This document shows, in pieces, positions 9,991-22,100 of a stretch of 64,000 nucleotides of DNA. The DNA is from Galeopsis tetrahit (Eukaryota; Streptophyta; Magnoliopsida; Lamiales; Lamiaceae): positions 56,230,063 through 56,294,062 of the forward strand of contig OY776120.1 of NCBI GenBank assembly GCA_963675135.1, read 5' to 3'. Each line of letters opens with the position of its first letter. The stretch's first letter is position 1. The notes under the pieces are model-generated. The model did not search any database. It saw only the letters and a program-made list of their open reading frames with translations, and was not told the origin of the DNA. The translations under genes were made by a program, and so were the position numbers.

Positions 9991-12180
9991 TGTGTAGATC
10001 AATCTCTCGTGAGGCTTGGGTGGACACGCGCACTAATTAGCAATTTTGTAGTCTACTTAGTACCATAAACTCCTGGGACAGTGACCCGTAAACACTTTCA
10101 ACACGATTACTAATGTTTATGACTCGCCCTCTCACTAATCTCTTATACGACCCCTCATTGATTAATGTCTAATGTTATCAATGTAAGCAATCAATCATCT
10201 CTTGGTTAAGCTAATTACTATTTAACTCCAATTAATTAATTAAGGCTCACACCCACACCCCAATCATGCAAACCTAACTCCCGTTGCAATTCACATAATC
10301 GAAAATGATAGCTAATATGATTAATCAACCAATTTAATTACACAAATCACAACAATAGAAACATTAAACACCAAAACATAGGTAAATTAAGCAATTAATC
10401 CATAAACCCACAAATTACCCACATAATTCCAACACCCAAAGCAATAGTCCTAACTAAAACAACAAATGAAAGACAATACATGGAAAATAAGCAACAAAAC
10501 ATAGATTAAAGAAAGATATCACCATAATTGTCTTGTTTGAATATCCCCTTACAATAAAATGAAATACTACTTCATTTAAATCTACCTATGACATTAAAGA
10601 AAACTAAAAGCTAAACTAATGTGTTGAGTGGAGTGTGGGAGGATAGAGTTTTCCCCCAATGGGAGCGGCCCTCTACCCTGTTTCTGCGTGTCATTCTCCC
10701 CTACGGCTGTTGTTCCCGAATTTGAGAATTTTGTGCCCAATTCATTAAATGGGCCTTGAATTGGTTACTTTAATGTGCCACGACAATAAATTAAATGGGC
10801 CACTCTTCTTTTTCTTCAATTAATTAAGTGGGTCTCAATTCTTTTAAATGTGATGCAAATATTAATTAAATGGGCCATCAATTAAATTGTTGGCCCAAAA
10901 AATTTCCCCCTTTCGGTTTTACTCATTTCGACTCTATTCTCGTGTCACTCCTTCAATTGTCTTCACAAGTAATTAAGGTGTGCTTTACTCTAAAAAAAAT
11001 CTCATTTTCTCCACAAAAATAGTAAACCACATCATTTCTCCAAATCAAGTGCAATTAGTCAATTTAGTGTAATAATGCAATGAAGTTCTATAAAATTAGA
11101 TAAATTAAATACATGAATTTTAAGCAATTTTCACACTAAAGAATTTGAAACTCTATCAAATGCTTGTACACAAGAGAGTTTTCTTTTTTAAATATTTTTG
11201 TTTTCTCATCAACTCAATCTTTTTTATGTCCAACTCACAATTGATCTTTTTTTTTTTTTTTTTTTTTTCTTTTCAATCTTTTCACTTTTCAATCAAATAA
11301 ATCCACCAAATTCATATTTCACCTCAATTCAACCACATTTGTCAACATTCAAGCTCCACTAGTTCATAGGAAAATTAGGCTCATACAAGATGGACAAGTA
11401 GACTAAATTTGTAGGTTGCCAAAGAATATAAGTCAATAGACTCAAAGTGGCTAACTACGGAAAAATTTCATTTGGTATGGAAAATTTGGCCAAGTGACTA
11501 TTCAAAAAAAAGATTACCTTATATCACTTCCAAAGATTTCACACAAATAGTAGCCTCAAACAAGACAATTGACAAGTTCTAGAGCACACAAGCATGAATG
11601 ATACTCACGTGAAGAAAAATTAGACCAAATTATATGAAAGTCCAAATGCTCTAAAGCTCACATGTTTGTCTAATCATGAATTGAGAGCACAAAACCAAGA
11701 AAAAATCTTCACACAATCAAGTGAGCAAGCAAGCATCAATCAATACCAACAAGCTCAACCAAACTCCATAAACCAACAATCACCATCAATTAAGTCTCAA
11801 ACACCAACAATCTACAAGATATCTCAATCACTAACTAAGATCAATGAGGAACAACAGTGCAATATAAATGAAGGTAAACACAAGAACCCTCCCCCCCACC
11901 CCACACAAAAAAACTTAAATAAAACTATCTAGTTGAATGCAAAGTTTGGGATTAAGTATGTTACCTAGGAGAATATCCACCAAGTGAGGTCACCAAGAAT
12001 GCAAGTCACCGCAACCGTTTGCCTATTGGACCTTTTAGTACAAAAGCACCACTACCTTTGAGCTTCATCATGCACATATCTTATCATTGCACTCCAACAC
12101 CACACTCAACCTACAAAAAAAAAAAAACACAACAAAAAGATCAAACAAGCTACAAGACCAAATAAAAGAAAGCTAGAAAT
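9991..12180. other. non-coding part of the Athila-like remnant
   Basis: No supportable gene is present. The stretch has repeats of AATTAAATGGGCC-like words near 10740-10890, a pure T22 tract at 11247-11268, an A-rich strand from 11340 to 11890 whose apparent 88-codon ORF is low complexity, and a C-rich tract near 11890. The T22 tract may be the A-tail of a small retroposon on the - strand, but I could not define its other end. Confidence 0.5.
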
Positions 12181-12217
12181 AATGGGTTGCCTTCCATTTA
12201 GCGCTAAGTTTAACGTC
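12181..12217 (-). other. conserved GCGCTAAATGGAAGGCAACC motif
   Basis: The - strand reads GACGTTAAACTTAGCGCTAA and then ATGGAAGGCAACCCATT. An almost identical block is at 61245-61279 on +. In both places it lies downstream of the gag-like remnant and upstream of a G-run. In plant gypsy elements of the Athila/Tat group such a block marks the end of a coding module. The function is unknown. Confidence 0.7.
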
Positions 12218-12383
12218 TTCAAGTCGGACGGAAATAAAAGAGCTCATCAGAAAGGCCATGGTATCGGTCCTCTTTTCCATTGTATTTCAATCTTTGAGCT
12301 TCAAAATCACAGAGGCTTTCATGAATTGAAGACCTATCATTCATATTTTTCTTGCACGACTCTTGATTAGCAATCTTCTTCCC

Positions 12384-13094
12384 TTAACACTCATTTTCAT
12401 TCACCATAACTTGCCATTCTTTTCCCTTTTTCCCAAGGATGTTCAACCTCTTCTCAACTTCTTTCTTTGGATCAAAATGATCAAGAGGCAAAATGAAATC
12501 AATAGAAACATCACTATCAAATGAAGAATAAATTGAAGAGCTTAAAGGTTTAGAAATGCTCATTTCACACTTCAATTCATCTTGTGATGCTTCTTGATTT
12601 TCTTGATCTTTGTAGCACATGTCCATCAAAGGACATTCCTCTTCATCTCTTTTGACAATAAGCTTGTTGTCTTTACTCTCCTCACTTTAATTCTCCTTTT
12701 CTTGTAGTTTTTTTCACGGTGATGGCCAATTGTCCAAGTTGGAATTCCACCGATTTGAAATTGTTTGTGAGTTGAGCAAGAAGATTGTCGGTTGCCTCCA
12801 TCTTCTTATCATTTTCATCCATCCTCTTTAACATAAGTGCAATGAGCCCTTCGGTAGTATCAATTTCTTCATTATTTTCCAACTCTTGATAATGATAATG
12901 AGAGAGAGCTTGTTGCCTTTGATGATCGTACTCAAAGCTCCTCTCACTATCATAACAATTGCCTTTACACTAGAATCTGGGATAAAACTACAACCTTTAC
13001 TAATTTCGATGCTTTGTGACGGTTTAAATAATAGTTGTGAATGCATTTGAGAGTTAATTTCAGAATTTCTTGTCCAAGGCATTTGTGATCCCAT
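12384..13094 (-). pseudogene. Athila-like gag C-terminal remnant
   Basis: There are three frames on -. The piece 13094-12828 begins MGSQMPWTRNSEINSQ. The piece 12882-12682 reads ALMLKRMDENDKKMEATDNL and then FKSVEFQLGQLAITVKK; the helix and QLGQLA are typical of the gag C terminus of Athila-like elements. The piece 12629-12384 reads DVSIDFILPLDHFDPKKEVE. The last part matches DVSIDFIFPLDHFDIKKEIE at 60980-61030, so the two remnants are relatives. No zinc knuckle or protease follows. It is broken by frameshifts. Confidence 0.6.
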
Positions 13095-13123
13095 AACTAC
13101 ATAAATATAACTTAATTATGTAA

Positions 13124-13916
13124 TTTTACTAAAAAGTTTGAGGGAGGGGAGAGCTTCTCCCCCACTCCACCGGCCTCCACCGCCAGTCAGTTGTTACCGC
13201 CACTGTCGTTCTGCCGCCATCATCCTGCTGCCGACTCCGCTGTTTTTTTGCCGCCGCCATCGTTCCACAGCAGTCGTCTACTTTGTTCAGTTTTTCGTAA
13301 GTTTTAGTCTATAGATATTCGGGTCTACTTTATTTGGAAAGCTCGTGCTGTCGCCGACGGTCGTCTCAGTTTCTCCGTTTTTAATGTAGCTTTCTCTTCG
13401 TATGTTGTTAGGGATCAATGTATAAATTATCCCTAACGGAGCCACGGTGACCGTTCGGGTATTTTTTTCGTTGATCTCGTTTACTATTTTTTCTTGGTAG
13501 TGTTATTGTGTTTTCCTATTGTAGCTTTTAGTTACTGTTTGCTGCTCCCGTTGCGCCTTGTGCGACTTTTCCCTATAATGGGACTCTATTATGGTTGTGA
13601 GACTCTTTTTTTGGTGGTGGGGCTCCTTTGAGACAGACTCAAGAGTCCTTGGAATCTGTTACTTGGATCTGGTACTTTGGTTATTTATTGTGTTTCTTAT
13701 TCTTGACATGAGAACACCTTAGTGTGGGGTTATCTCGGTTAAAGGTGGGAGACCTGGACGTTTATTAAGGCAAAATGAACACTCGTTTTTCCCCTTCTCA
13801 CGATTGGAGTGGACAGTGATATCATGGTGATCCGCATTGGTTTAAAGATCAAGATCTTAAGTTGTGAAGTTGTATTTTATATTGTTATGATCTTGTAAAC
13901 CTCCCTAAAAAAAAAA
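13124..13916 (+). mobile_element. poly(A) retroposon with 15-bp target duplication, family unknown
   Basis: The 15-bp word AACTTAATTATGTAA occurs at 13109-13123 and again, perfectly, at 13917-13931. The inserted DNA ends in an A run (13907-13918) directly before the second copy. Perfect long duplications plus a 3' A tail are the marks of target-primed reverse transcription by LINE machinery. The insert is about 793 bp and begins TTTTACTAAAAAGTTTGAGG. It has a CCGCC-rich part near 13165-13265 and a T/G-rich 3' half. I find no tRNA-like head, no long ORF and no known LINE domain. It could be a SINE-like element, a 5'-truncated LINE 3' end or a processed transcript. Confidence 0.75.
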
Positions 13917-13931
13917 AACTTAATTATGTAA

Positions 13932-14898
13932 CTAGCAATGTAAAACAAAAGAAATAACAGGTAAACCCAAAATAACTAGCAATTTTTACCTTGTCACTAA
14001 CAAGAATATATTTTGGTTGAAACCCTCTCAAACGAACTAACAAAAGAATTAGCAATGCAACCCTCTCAAATAGAAGGCCACTAGGTAGAAACCCAAAAGA
14101 ACTAACAAAAGAACTAGCAATGTAAGACATAACTACATAAATATAACTTTAATTTACATTAGCACAAAAGAAGAGGGGTCTAGAACAATTACATTGTTCG
14201 TTCTTCCAACAACCTATTTGGGTAGAAACCCTCTCAAGTTTTTGATTAAACTAGTTATAAATCCACAATATGAATAAATTGAAACATAAATTTAGTTTTG
14301 ATTTCTTGAAAAAAGAAAAAAAAATTGTGGAGATTCCATACGTACCGTGTTTTCTTGGAGAATAAATAAATTAAATAAACTCAGAAGCATTTTTTCGACT
14401 CCTCATTCGCGATCTACATGTTTACTGGCTGCGCGGCGCATTGGAAGCTTTTCTTGGTTCGGTAGGTTCTTCACTGCGCATTATGGGGCTTGTTCCTGGG
14501 AGATTATTTATTTTCTGTAAATGTGGATGAGAAACGATACCCTCTATCTTTTAGATAAGGAAGGGTAAATGTAGAATACTGTTAAAATTAAGAGGATAAA
14601 ATTGTAAAATTGTTATTCCTACAGTGAGAAGCTGATAGAAGTAGGTTTATAGGTGCTTTTACAAACCTACTTTAAAGTGATTAATTTAAGTACTTATTAG
14701 TTTCTGCAAACACCTGAAAAGTGATTTTATATATAAAAAAAAGTGATTTTAAGCTGACTGTAGTGTTTCCAAACACTCATTTAAATTCACTATATAAAAT
14801 TAAAGATACATAATAATATGATTGGTGTATTTTTGATTAAATTCAATCACATCAATCAAATTTTAAAAAATTAAGTATTGTTGAAGAAATAATACTTA
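13932..14898. other. intergenic or leader sequence with short repeats
   Basis: From 13932 to 14330 the words GAACTAACAAAAGAACTAGC, AACCCTCTCAAA and ACTACATAAATATAACTT recur and partly duplicate 13095-13110, consistent with the untranslated leader of the Athila-like element. No primer-binding site is recognisable. From 14341 to 14898 I see no gene; a possible short inverted repeat (TACAGT.AGCT) near 14628-14765 is too weak to call. Confidence 0.4.
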
Positions 14899-15194
14899 CT
14901 TTCTCAGTCCTGTGATAACTTGCATATCTTGACTGGGTCACTTTAAAAAAAGAAACATATTTAATGGGGTGTGGGGTCAAAGTAATAAACAAGTGGTATT
15001 TTGAGCGATTTAGTGAGGTGTAAAAATAATTTAGTGAGGTGTAGGAGAAAACGTGGGTCTAAAAACAATTTTAAAAACAAAATGATATTTATGGAAGTAT
15101 AAATTTTGTGAGTTCTTTTTATATTGGAAGTTTACAAATAATTTTGAAACGTCTCAATAAATAAATCATGCAGGTAATTATGGGATTGAGAAAG
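14899..15194. mobile_element. Stowaway-like (Tc1/mariner) MITE
   Basis: The left terminus CTTTCTCAGTCCTGTGATAA and the right terminus (inverted) CTTTCTCAATCCCATAATTA are an imperfect inverted pair, with pairing continuing to TGCAT on both sides. Most mismatches are transitions. TA dinucleotides flank the element at 14897-14898 and 15195-15196. Its length of 296 bp and lack of an ORF fit Stowaway MITEs (ends near CTCCCTCNGTCCC). Confidence 0.8.
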
Positions 15195-15731
15195 TATTTA
15201 ATACTCTAAATCACTACCACTCAATATTTTTATTCATATTTGAACAAAATATTTTCTTTGACTCTCATTTTTATCTAAAATATGTACTAATAATAAAATA
15301 AAATGTAGTAATAAAATTATTTTATGATTATATTAAATTATAAAATATTAAATGGGGTTGTAGACTTGCCCTAAATCTACAGGGCTTAGCACTATAAGGC
15401 TTTGAGCTAAATAGTCCCAGCTAAAATTGTCCAGCTTTAAATAGACTAGAAAAAATTAGCCCTAACCCTTTTTTTTCCAGTGTGAATGAGTCATCACCCT
15501 TTTAACATATCTATTAAAAAGAGAATACTTAAAAGAAAAGGCACACATATTTTTGCAATAATCTTCTTTTATTTAGGGCACTCAAAATGTGGATGAGAGT
15601 CACTACTCAAACTTCATATTACTCTAAGCACATTCCCATAAATTTTAAAACAAAAATAGACATATGCAAAACGACAATGGTACCACAACTAGAGAATTGT
15701 TTGGTTATTTCAACCGTACACTAAGTTTTAT
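15195..15731. other. AT-rich intergenic DNA
   Basis: I see no coding sequence, repeat boundary or RNA gene in this stretch. Confidence 0.4.
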
Positions 15732-16165
15732 TGGGATATTCAAGCGGTTGATATCCTTTATATTTAGTTTTGATGATTGCTGCCAAAACAATGTACGTAA
15801 TTAGATCTAATAGGTTATATTAATAGGCTTAGTTTATGGAACAATTATATGCATCTTAGTTGGTCCATATTAGTTAAGTATGCGTATGCTTAAGACTTGA
15901 AGAGTACGAGACAAGAGTATAAATATTTAGTTTCTACACAATTTCGCACTAACAGTTAACTAGATAGTAGTCTAACTGACCAACTGAATAAGCAATTAGT
16001 AGATTTATTATCTATCCAAGTTGTTTTTACACTCGCACTCAAAATCAGCTCATACTTATTCCCAAACAACTTAACCTTTCACTAAGTCATCATATCAACT
16101 GATAACACAAACAATGTTTTAAAAGTCAAAAAGTATATTCACCTTTTCTCTCAAGACCTTTTACC
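15732..16165 (+). repeat. diverged copia LTR fragment
   Basis: It starts TTGGGATATTCAAGC, like the LTR start at 54083, and shares later blocks with it: TTTAGTTT near the start, the ACACTCGCACTC word, and AAAGT...TATTCACC near the end. It is a 5'-to-3' ordered, deleted relic of the same LTR family on +. No internal region or second LTR is seen here. Confidence 0.6.
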
Positions 16166-16296
16166 CTGCACTATTCATTTATGGACCTATAAGTTTGTTC
16201 GACCATAATGAATGTAAGCTAAGCATTCTATACAACTATAGTGGTTTTACGCTAAGGTTTGGGATGTGCTTATAGGATTTCGGATGTGAGTAGTTG

Positions 16297-16678
16297 TAAC
16301 GCCCCAAGTTTTCTAAATTCAAGTTTCGTTACTTTCGAAAAAATGATTCGTTACTTTGTGATCCAAACATATGAACTTGATTTTTTTTTTTTTTTAAATT
16401 GAAGGAAATAATTAATCACATAACACAACAAAAGACTTGAGCTCTTAATTTACTTTAATTAAAAGCGTAATGCAGTAGGCTTAGCGGCCTTTAAAGAAAG
16501 TAAGCACGAATGACAGGTCAAACATGATCTTTAAGTTAGAAATTCTGGCACAAAATTAAAATGCATGTTACAAGTCCTCGAGTAGCCATGAGAAAATTGT
16601 TCGTCACTCGACATACAAATTAAAATAGTCATATGTGAACGTAAACGACAATCTCCTCATAGTCATCAAAAGCATAGG
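16297..16678 (-). repeat. diverged chromovirus-type gypsy LTR fragment
   Basis: It begins TGTAACGCCCCAAGTTTTC, similar to the inverted 3' end of the LTR at 49457-50660 (TGTCACGCCCCAAATTCGAA), and shares further blocks such as GCGTAATGCAGT. It lacks the remaining LTR and abuts the CACTA end at 16679. Confidence 0.5.
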
Positions 16679-16890
16679 CACTACAAAAAAAAAAATAGCG
16701 AGGAAAAATAACGAGGTTTTTGTCGGATTTTTTTTTTGTCCTCGTTAACTAGCGAGAGATTCATTGGGGAAAAAAAAAGAATAGCGTGGGACAAAACCCT
16801 TGCTAATTAGCAAGATTTTATTCACACTCGTTAATTAGCGAGGAAAATTAATAAATACATATATGTTATTATAAAATGTGAAAAATGAAG
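16679..16890 (+). mobile_element. CACTA 5' end fragment cut by element A
   Basis: It starts CACTACAAAAAAAAAAATAG and continues with TAGCGAGGAAAAATAACGAG and CTCGTTAATTAGCGAGG, decayed relatives of the subterminal repeats at 5150-5470. Element A is inserted at 16890/16891. After element A the sequence is a retroelement ORF and not CACTA, so this fragment was already truncated before A arrived. Confidence 0.7.
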
Positions 16891-18656
16891 TGTTGGTCCT
16901 GAAAGGAGTATATAACAAGTGTATGGGGGGGGGGGAATACACTTGTATGCAAATTCTTTTCAAACTTGATCAAACCAGAGTTCAGCAAGGTTGTCCTGGA
17001 CAACTCTACTGATGAGATTAACTCTTCTAAGATAATCAAACTACTAAGTACTATTGAGTACTTAGTTGAATAACTATCTAAGGGAGTTATGTGTGGAATT
17101 AGTGGTTGGCCCTTTAGTTTAAACTCCTTTTATATTCTGAAATTACCTTAACAATTTATCACAATCTATCAGGGAACTTGTCCAATTCAGGTTTTGCACA
17201 CTTTGTGATATGTATCTTTGAAAGTTCAGTTTGTGTGCAGTGTTGAATGTATGTAAAGTACTTTGAATGTAAATCAACACAGTGGTTTATAGTGGTTCAG
17301 AGACTCAAGCTCCTACATCCACTTTCCCTGATTTAACAGGATAATTCCTTCACTCTTGGAATTAACTTGTTTTATAGTGCCAAGGTGCACTTGATCAAGA
17401 ACACCACTCCTTGGTGCTTTGATCCCTAGGATGTCTAGAGTCCTAGTACCCTTTCTCAACTCAGAACTGAACTGTTCTTCTCTCAACAGTTAGTTCACTC
17501 CACTTCTACTACTACAACCTTCTCACTTTCTCACTTGAAAGGTATAAGGGTTGAAGTAAGGTTCCAACTAATGAGATATCCTTTACAATGAAGGTCAGTG
17601 TATAAGGATAAGATATCTCTTCTAAGCTTTGTATGGATGTACAATGAAGTTTAGCTTAGATGAAGTGTTTGAAGACTAAGAATGTCTTTTGAAAGCTTGA
17701 AAGCACTTGTTAACTTGTAGGATAGTTGGATGTGTAGAGGTGCTTCAAGTAGTCTTCACACTTCTGTATTTATAGACAAATTTGAGGATTTGCCCGTTGG
17801 AGAGGCAGTCCCAAATTGCTATAAATGTCTTCCTTGAGTTCTTCAAACTTGAAGACAGGTTCTGATAGTGACATGTCCTTGTTTTGGGAAATAAACGGTT
17901 GTAACAGCTTTGTCTTCATTTTGAGCACTTTTCCCAATGTCTGACTTCAAGATTCACTTGGTCAAACATGGACATCTCTTCTTATCAGCTTTCCTGAGAT
18001 AAGGACAAGCTTCCTTATCACTTGGACAACTCTACTTATCAGATTCAGTAGAGTTCACTTATCAGCAGTGTTGGTTCTTTAGCTCTTCAGATGATTTGGC
18101 TCTTTCTCTTTCCATGACTTCTTAGAATAGCTCTTTGTGTATATGTCTTGGAGAGATGAACTTGACCTCTTCAGCATAGTTGTCTTGGAGACAGATTCTG
18201 GTTCAAGTGTACTGAGACAACTCTTCTAAACCATTCTAGTTGGACAATTCTTCTGAGCTTTGTGATGCAGTAGATTGGTGCTTTGATGTTGCATCTTAAC
18301 TCATGTTTGACATTTATTCAGTTGTCTGAATCTCCTTGATCAGCATACTTGTCCTTCAGCAGTCTTGAGGTCACTCCAGAAACTGAGCCTTGAGGGGACT
18401 GATGCAGATTTAAGCTATTAGGTAAGTGTTCCCCCTCAAGTAGTGCATCTATTAATCTAAGAGTTGCCTAACACATCAGCTTCTCTACTTGTCTTAGTCT
18501 ACATGTTCCAACAGTCCTGAAACATGTTCATTCAATCTTGACTTATCTACTTGGCATATCTCAGTCCTGAAACATGTTCATTCAATCTTGACTTATCTAC
18601 TTGGCATATCTCAGGGGGTTTTGGTATCATAATCAAAACGCATTTTATTTCCAACA
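16891..18656 (-). repeat. Element A 3' LTR (1766 bp)
   Basis: It is bounded by TG...CA and preceded by target duplication TGAAG. It contains an 11-G run (16925-16935) inside a 10-bp perfect stem, ACAAGTGTAT / ATACACTTGT, and a 50-bp tandem duplication (18512-18561, 18562-18611) absent from the 5' LTR. The promoter should act on the - strand; TATAAATACAG (inverted from 17763-17773) is a plausible TATA box. Confidence 0.93.
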
Positions 18657-18672
18657 ATTTCCCCCTTTTTGA
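18657..18672 (-). promoter_or_regulatory. Element A polypurine tract
   Basis: On - the sequence before the 3' LTR is AAAAAGGGGGAAAT. This is the usual primer for plus-strand DNA synthesis. The preceding TTTTGGCATCATC is characteristic of Sirevirus-type elements. Confidence 0.9.
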
Positions 18673-18915
18673 TGATGCCAAAACCTATACAATCTATGCA
18701 AAGGTGACTTGAGTACACTTATTACATTCTACTGCAGTGAAGATGACTGAGGTCAAGTTCCCTGAAAGAATAATGTGTTAGTGTATTTTCTGTTTTCATT
18801 TGCATATAGGTTGATAAGTCAGACAAGTTAGGATTCAGTAATGTTGATTCAAAATGTGCTCAACTATCATTCAAATAAGAGATCATTACAGACATGTTGA
18901 TAGTTAAACAATCAT

Positions 18916-19051
18916 ATCAGAGCATGGACATTACATCAGAGCATAAAATGACTAAAATACATGATCAGAGCAATACTTAACAAAAACAATTCTATCAGAG
19001 CTTTAGTCTTTAAGTATCAGAGCTTCAATCTAAGCATCAAGTTATCAGAGC
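18916..19051 (+). repeat. six ATCAGAGC words upstream of the PPT, element A
   Basis: Copies lie at 18916, 18935, 18964, 18994, 19016 and 19044, about 20-30 bp apart. On the coding strand they read GCTCTGAT, complementary to the core of the primer-binding site (TGGTATCAGAGC). The copy at 19016 extends the match to GTATCAGAGC. Element B has the same feature. Confidence 0.85.
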
Positions 19052-19140
19052 ACAACATATCAGCAGTCTTGATCAATTTCAGCATATTAACAGTCAAGAC
19101 ATTCAGATCAGCAAAAAGGGGTCAAGAGGACTTAGCCAAT

Positions 19141-22100
19141 TCAGAGATCATCTTCAGGAGGTGGCACCATCCCATATTGTGCCCACACTCTCTTCTTTAA
19201 CTCCATGACCTCTTGATTAGTTCCCTTTGGTCCAAGTTCCATCCTGTTCAATTTCAGGATCTCAAGGAACTCTTTGAGGATTCTTGACTGATCAATCCAT
19301 CCTTCCAGCTTTGGAGGCATGTAGATGATTGGCTTGGGGGCAGTGAATTCAATTCTTGCAATGTTAGCAGCTACAAACAATTGCTGATATAGTACCTTGT
19401 AGTACTCAATCATGAATTCAGTAAAAGAGAAGTTGACATCTTTTCCATTCCATTTGTCAATGACATAGTAGTAATGGACAAACTCCCTCTTTGCCTCTTC
19501 CCATGTATCATTTAGCTGTATTGGCACCCATTTATCCAAGTGTGGATATTTGGTGTCCATGGGGATCAGTAGCTGTGACTTTAACTTGCTGTAAGTTGCT
19601 CTTCTTCTCCTTGGTTTCTGAAAATATGCTCTTCTTTATCTCTTGCTCTGTTTGCTTCTTCAATTTGATCCATCTTTTCTTGAGCCCTCATCATGGTCAG
19701 CTTTTGTTGTGTTTCAGGGTCTTTGCCATACCCTTCTTGAAACAACATTGATGGATCATACAGTGGCATAGATGTCTTCATCTTTAGTTGAGGTCCAAAG
19801 CCTTCTTCATATAGCTCTTCAATGTCTTCAGCAGCTTTGGCACCTTCAGTAGACTTGGTCTCAGTAGACTTATCTGTTTCAGAAGACTTTGCCTTTTCAG
19901 CAATCTTGGTCATTTCAGCAGATTTGACCTTTTCAGCAGCCTTAGGCTTCTTAGCAGTTTTGCTCTTCTTGGAGATTGGCTCTTCTTCCTCAATTCTGAA
20001 CTCAAGAGGAAGTTCTAGGCTGTTGGGGGAAATCAGTGAATGTCTCGGCCTTTCTTTTGTTCCCCTTGGCCTTCTTGATTTGTCCTCTAGTTTGGACACC
20101 TTCAGCAATTTTGTCCAAACCAGATCCTTCTCCTCCTGGCCTCTGCTGAAGCCTAGCTCTCTCTTCTTGTGCTGATGCCATAGAAGCCTTCATTGCTATG
20201 GCTAATTGCTCTTCTTCATCAAGATCCTCTAAGTTCAAGATTGCTTCCTTTTTGCCCTTATCTTCAGCAGCCTTTTCCTTACCCTTATCTGAACCACCAA
20301 TAACCAAGGCACCTTTGGCCCTTGCTCTTTCTCTTTCCCCCTTTTTGGCAGCATCAAAACACTGAGGTTTGAGCTCACTCATGGTTGTTGCCATTAGGGA
20401 TTGGGCTAGGTTCAGAGATTTCATCTCTTCTAGCAGATATACATTCTCATCATGTATATTCTGCATTTTGTCACTGCTCAAGCTAAGGAAAGCTAGAACA
20501 GGCTTCATCTTTTGCCCAACAACCTCCTCCAAGGTTGCTTTCAGAGATGCTTCAAGTTGGGCTTTAAGGAACTCAGTGAGATTTGTCACAGCACTTTCAG
20601 CAATGTTGTCCATTACTTCTTGAGAAAACTTTTTTGAGGCAGCTTTCACCATTGCAAGCCTCAACTCTTCAGCTCTTTTCTTTTGTAGAGCTGTTTTCTT
20701 TCCCAGGGCCTGCTTGACAGTCAGTCTAAGAGCTTTGACATTGGCATTGTGATTGTCTCTTAGCAATATTTGTTCCTTCTTGACCTCCTCTGAGATAGAC
20801 TCCATGGTGGCTTTAGCTTTTTGAACCTCAGTGGAAATGGTTTGAAGACCAGATTCCACTCCACTTATCCTTGCTTCTAATGTAGGTAGCACTACATATT
20901 CAGAGCCAGTCAATATCATCTCCACAGATGCCAAAGTTCTACCTTGCTCATCCAATGCTCTAGAAGTTTCAGCATGAGCAGATTTGACTTGATGAGCCAG
21001 GGAGTCCAACTTTGCTGTTTGCATCCCAAGCAAGGCTTGTGCTGATCCAGAATCCACTTGGATGGGTGCATCTGTTAAGAATTCATCTGCAAAGATTTGG
21101 TCAAGAGAAATTCCTGCAATATCAGACAAGTCAAATGGATTAGTGAACAAACACTCATCACCCTCAATATTTTTTGCATAAGACTCTGATACATCAGCAG
21201 TCTTCTCCTCATTTTCAACTAATTCTTTTCTCCCTTCATAGATAATGTTCTCACTCAAGGAATCAGGCCTCCTTTCATCAAGGGATTCTTGAAGTTCAGA
21301 TCTGACTTCAAGAATAACCTGTCCTTCCTCACTTATTTCACCCTCATTTGGTGGTACACTCACAATCTTAGTTATGACTACCTCTCTATCATCCAAAACT
21401 CCCTCTGGTTTTTCTACTAAGCTCTCATTTTCAACTCCTTCATTTAAACCTGCAGCACTTTCACCCTCAACAGGGTTCAAAAGTGGCAGTTGCTGGGAGA
21501 TCTCAGTACTTTTCTCAGCAGCCACTGAGTCATCCTGAATGATTAAGGGATGATCAGTGTCCAACTCTCCTGACACTGAATAGGCCTTAACCAAACCAGC
21601 TTCTATGATAGGAACCTCCACATCTGTAAGGTGTGCCTTAGGTTCAGAAGAACCTTCATTGGCAGATGTGTCCTTGGCTGTGTCACCAGCTCTGGTCAAC
21701 ACCTCTGAAGATACAGAGCCTTTCCTATGATATGTGACAAGAGGGTCTAAGAACATGCTGGATTCAGAAGGTTTGGGTTGGGAAGGTTCATGGAGATTGG
21801 TCTGGGAGGGTTCAGGAGGGTTGTCTTGAGGAGGTTTAGAAGGGTTTGATGGATCATCTTTGCCATCATCACTTGAGCTGCTATCAGGGTGCTTGATCCC
21901 TTTAGCAAGCCTCTCTTTCTCCTCAGCAATTTTATCAGCAACCAACTTGGCAAATACTTCCTCATCAGCGAGGAATCTTGTTTTGTTTACCCCAGCAAGA
22001 TGAAGTAATCTTCCCTCTTCAATTTGCCACCAGTTGGCACATTTGTCATGAATGACCTGTGCAATTTCCATAATGGACTTATCTTTCACCTCCACTAACA

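Larger units (their letters stand above)
9455..14340 (-). mobile_element. decayed Athila-like, pol-less Ty3/gypsy element
   Basis: The order on the - strand is leader, gag-like remnant (13094 to 12384), a conserved GCGCTAAATGGAAGGCAACC-type motif (12217 to 12181), a GGGGTGGGGGGG tract near 11890, a long AT-rich part with no coding sequence, and an LTR-like end near 9600-9500. The same order occurs on + at 60271-61520. The LTR-like part shares ACTACTTGGTCG and flanking bases with 60020-60040. No protease, RT or integrase is visible. The borders are approximate and no target duplication was identified. Confidence 0.55.

Noticed and set aside
11666..11932. 88-codon ORF rich in Gln, Asn and Ser on +
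   Set aside because: Low complexity, antisense to the non-coding part of an Athila-like remnant, no domain or conserved partner.
14628..14790. A second MITE with hAT-like ends
   Set aside because: Terminal pairing is only about ten scattered bases and no target duplication is present.
20369..20623. Open frames on the + strand opposite ORF3, pol and gag of elements A and B (many of 60-200 codons)
   Set aside because: They are mirror frames of the long - strand genes, show no domain, and their composition follows the antisense of Ser/Glu/Lys-rich coding sequence.
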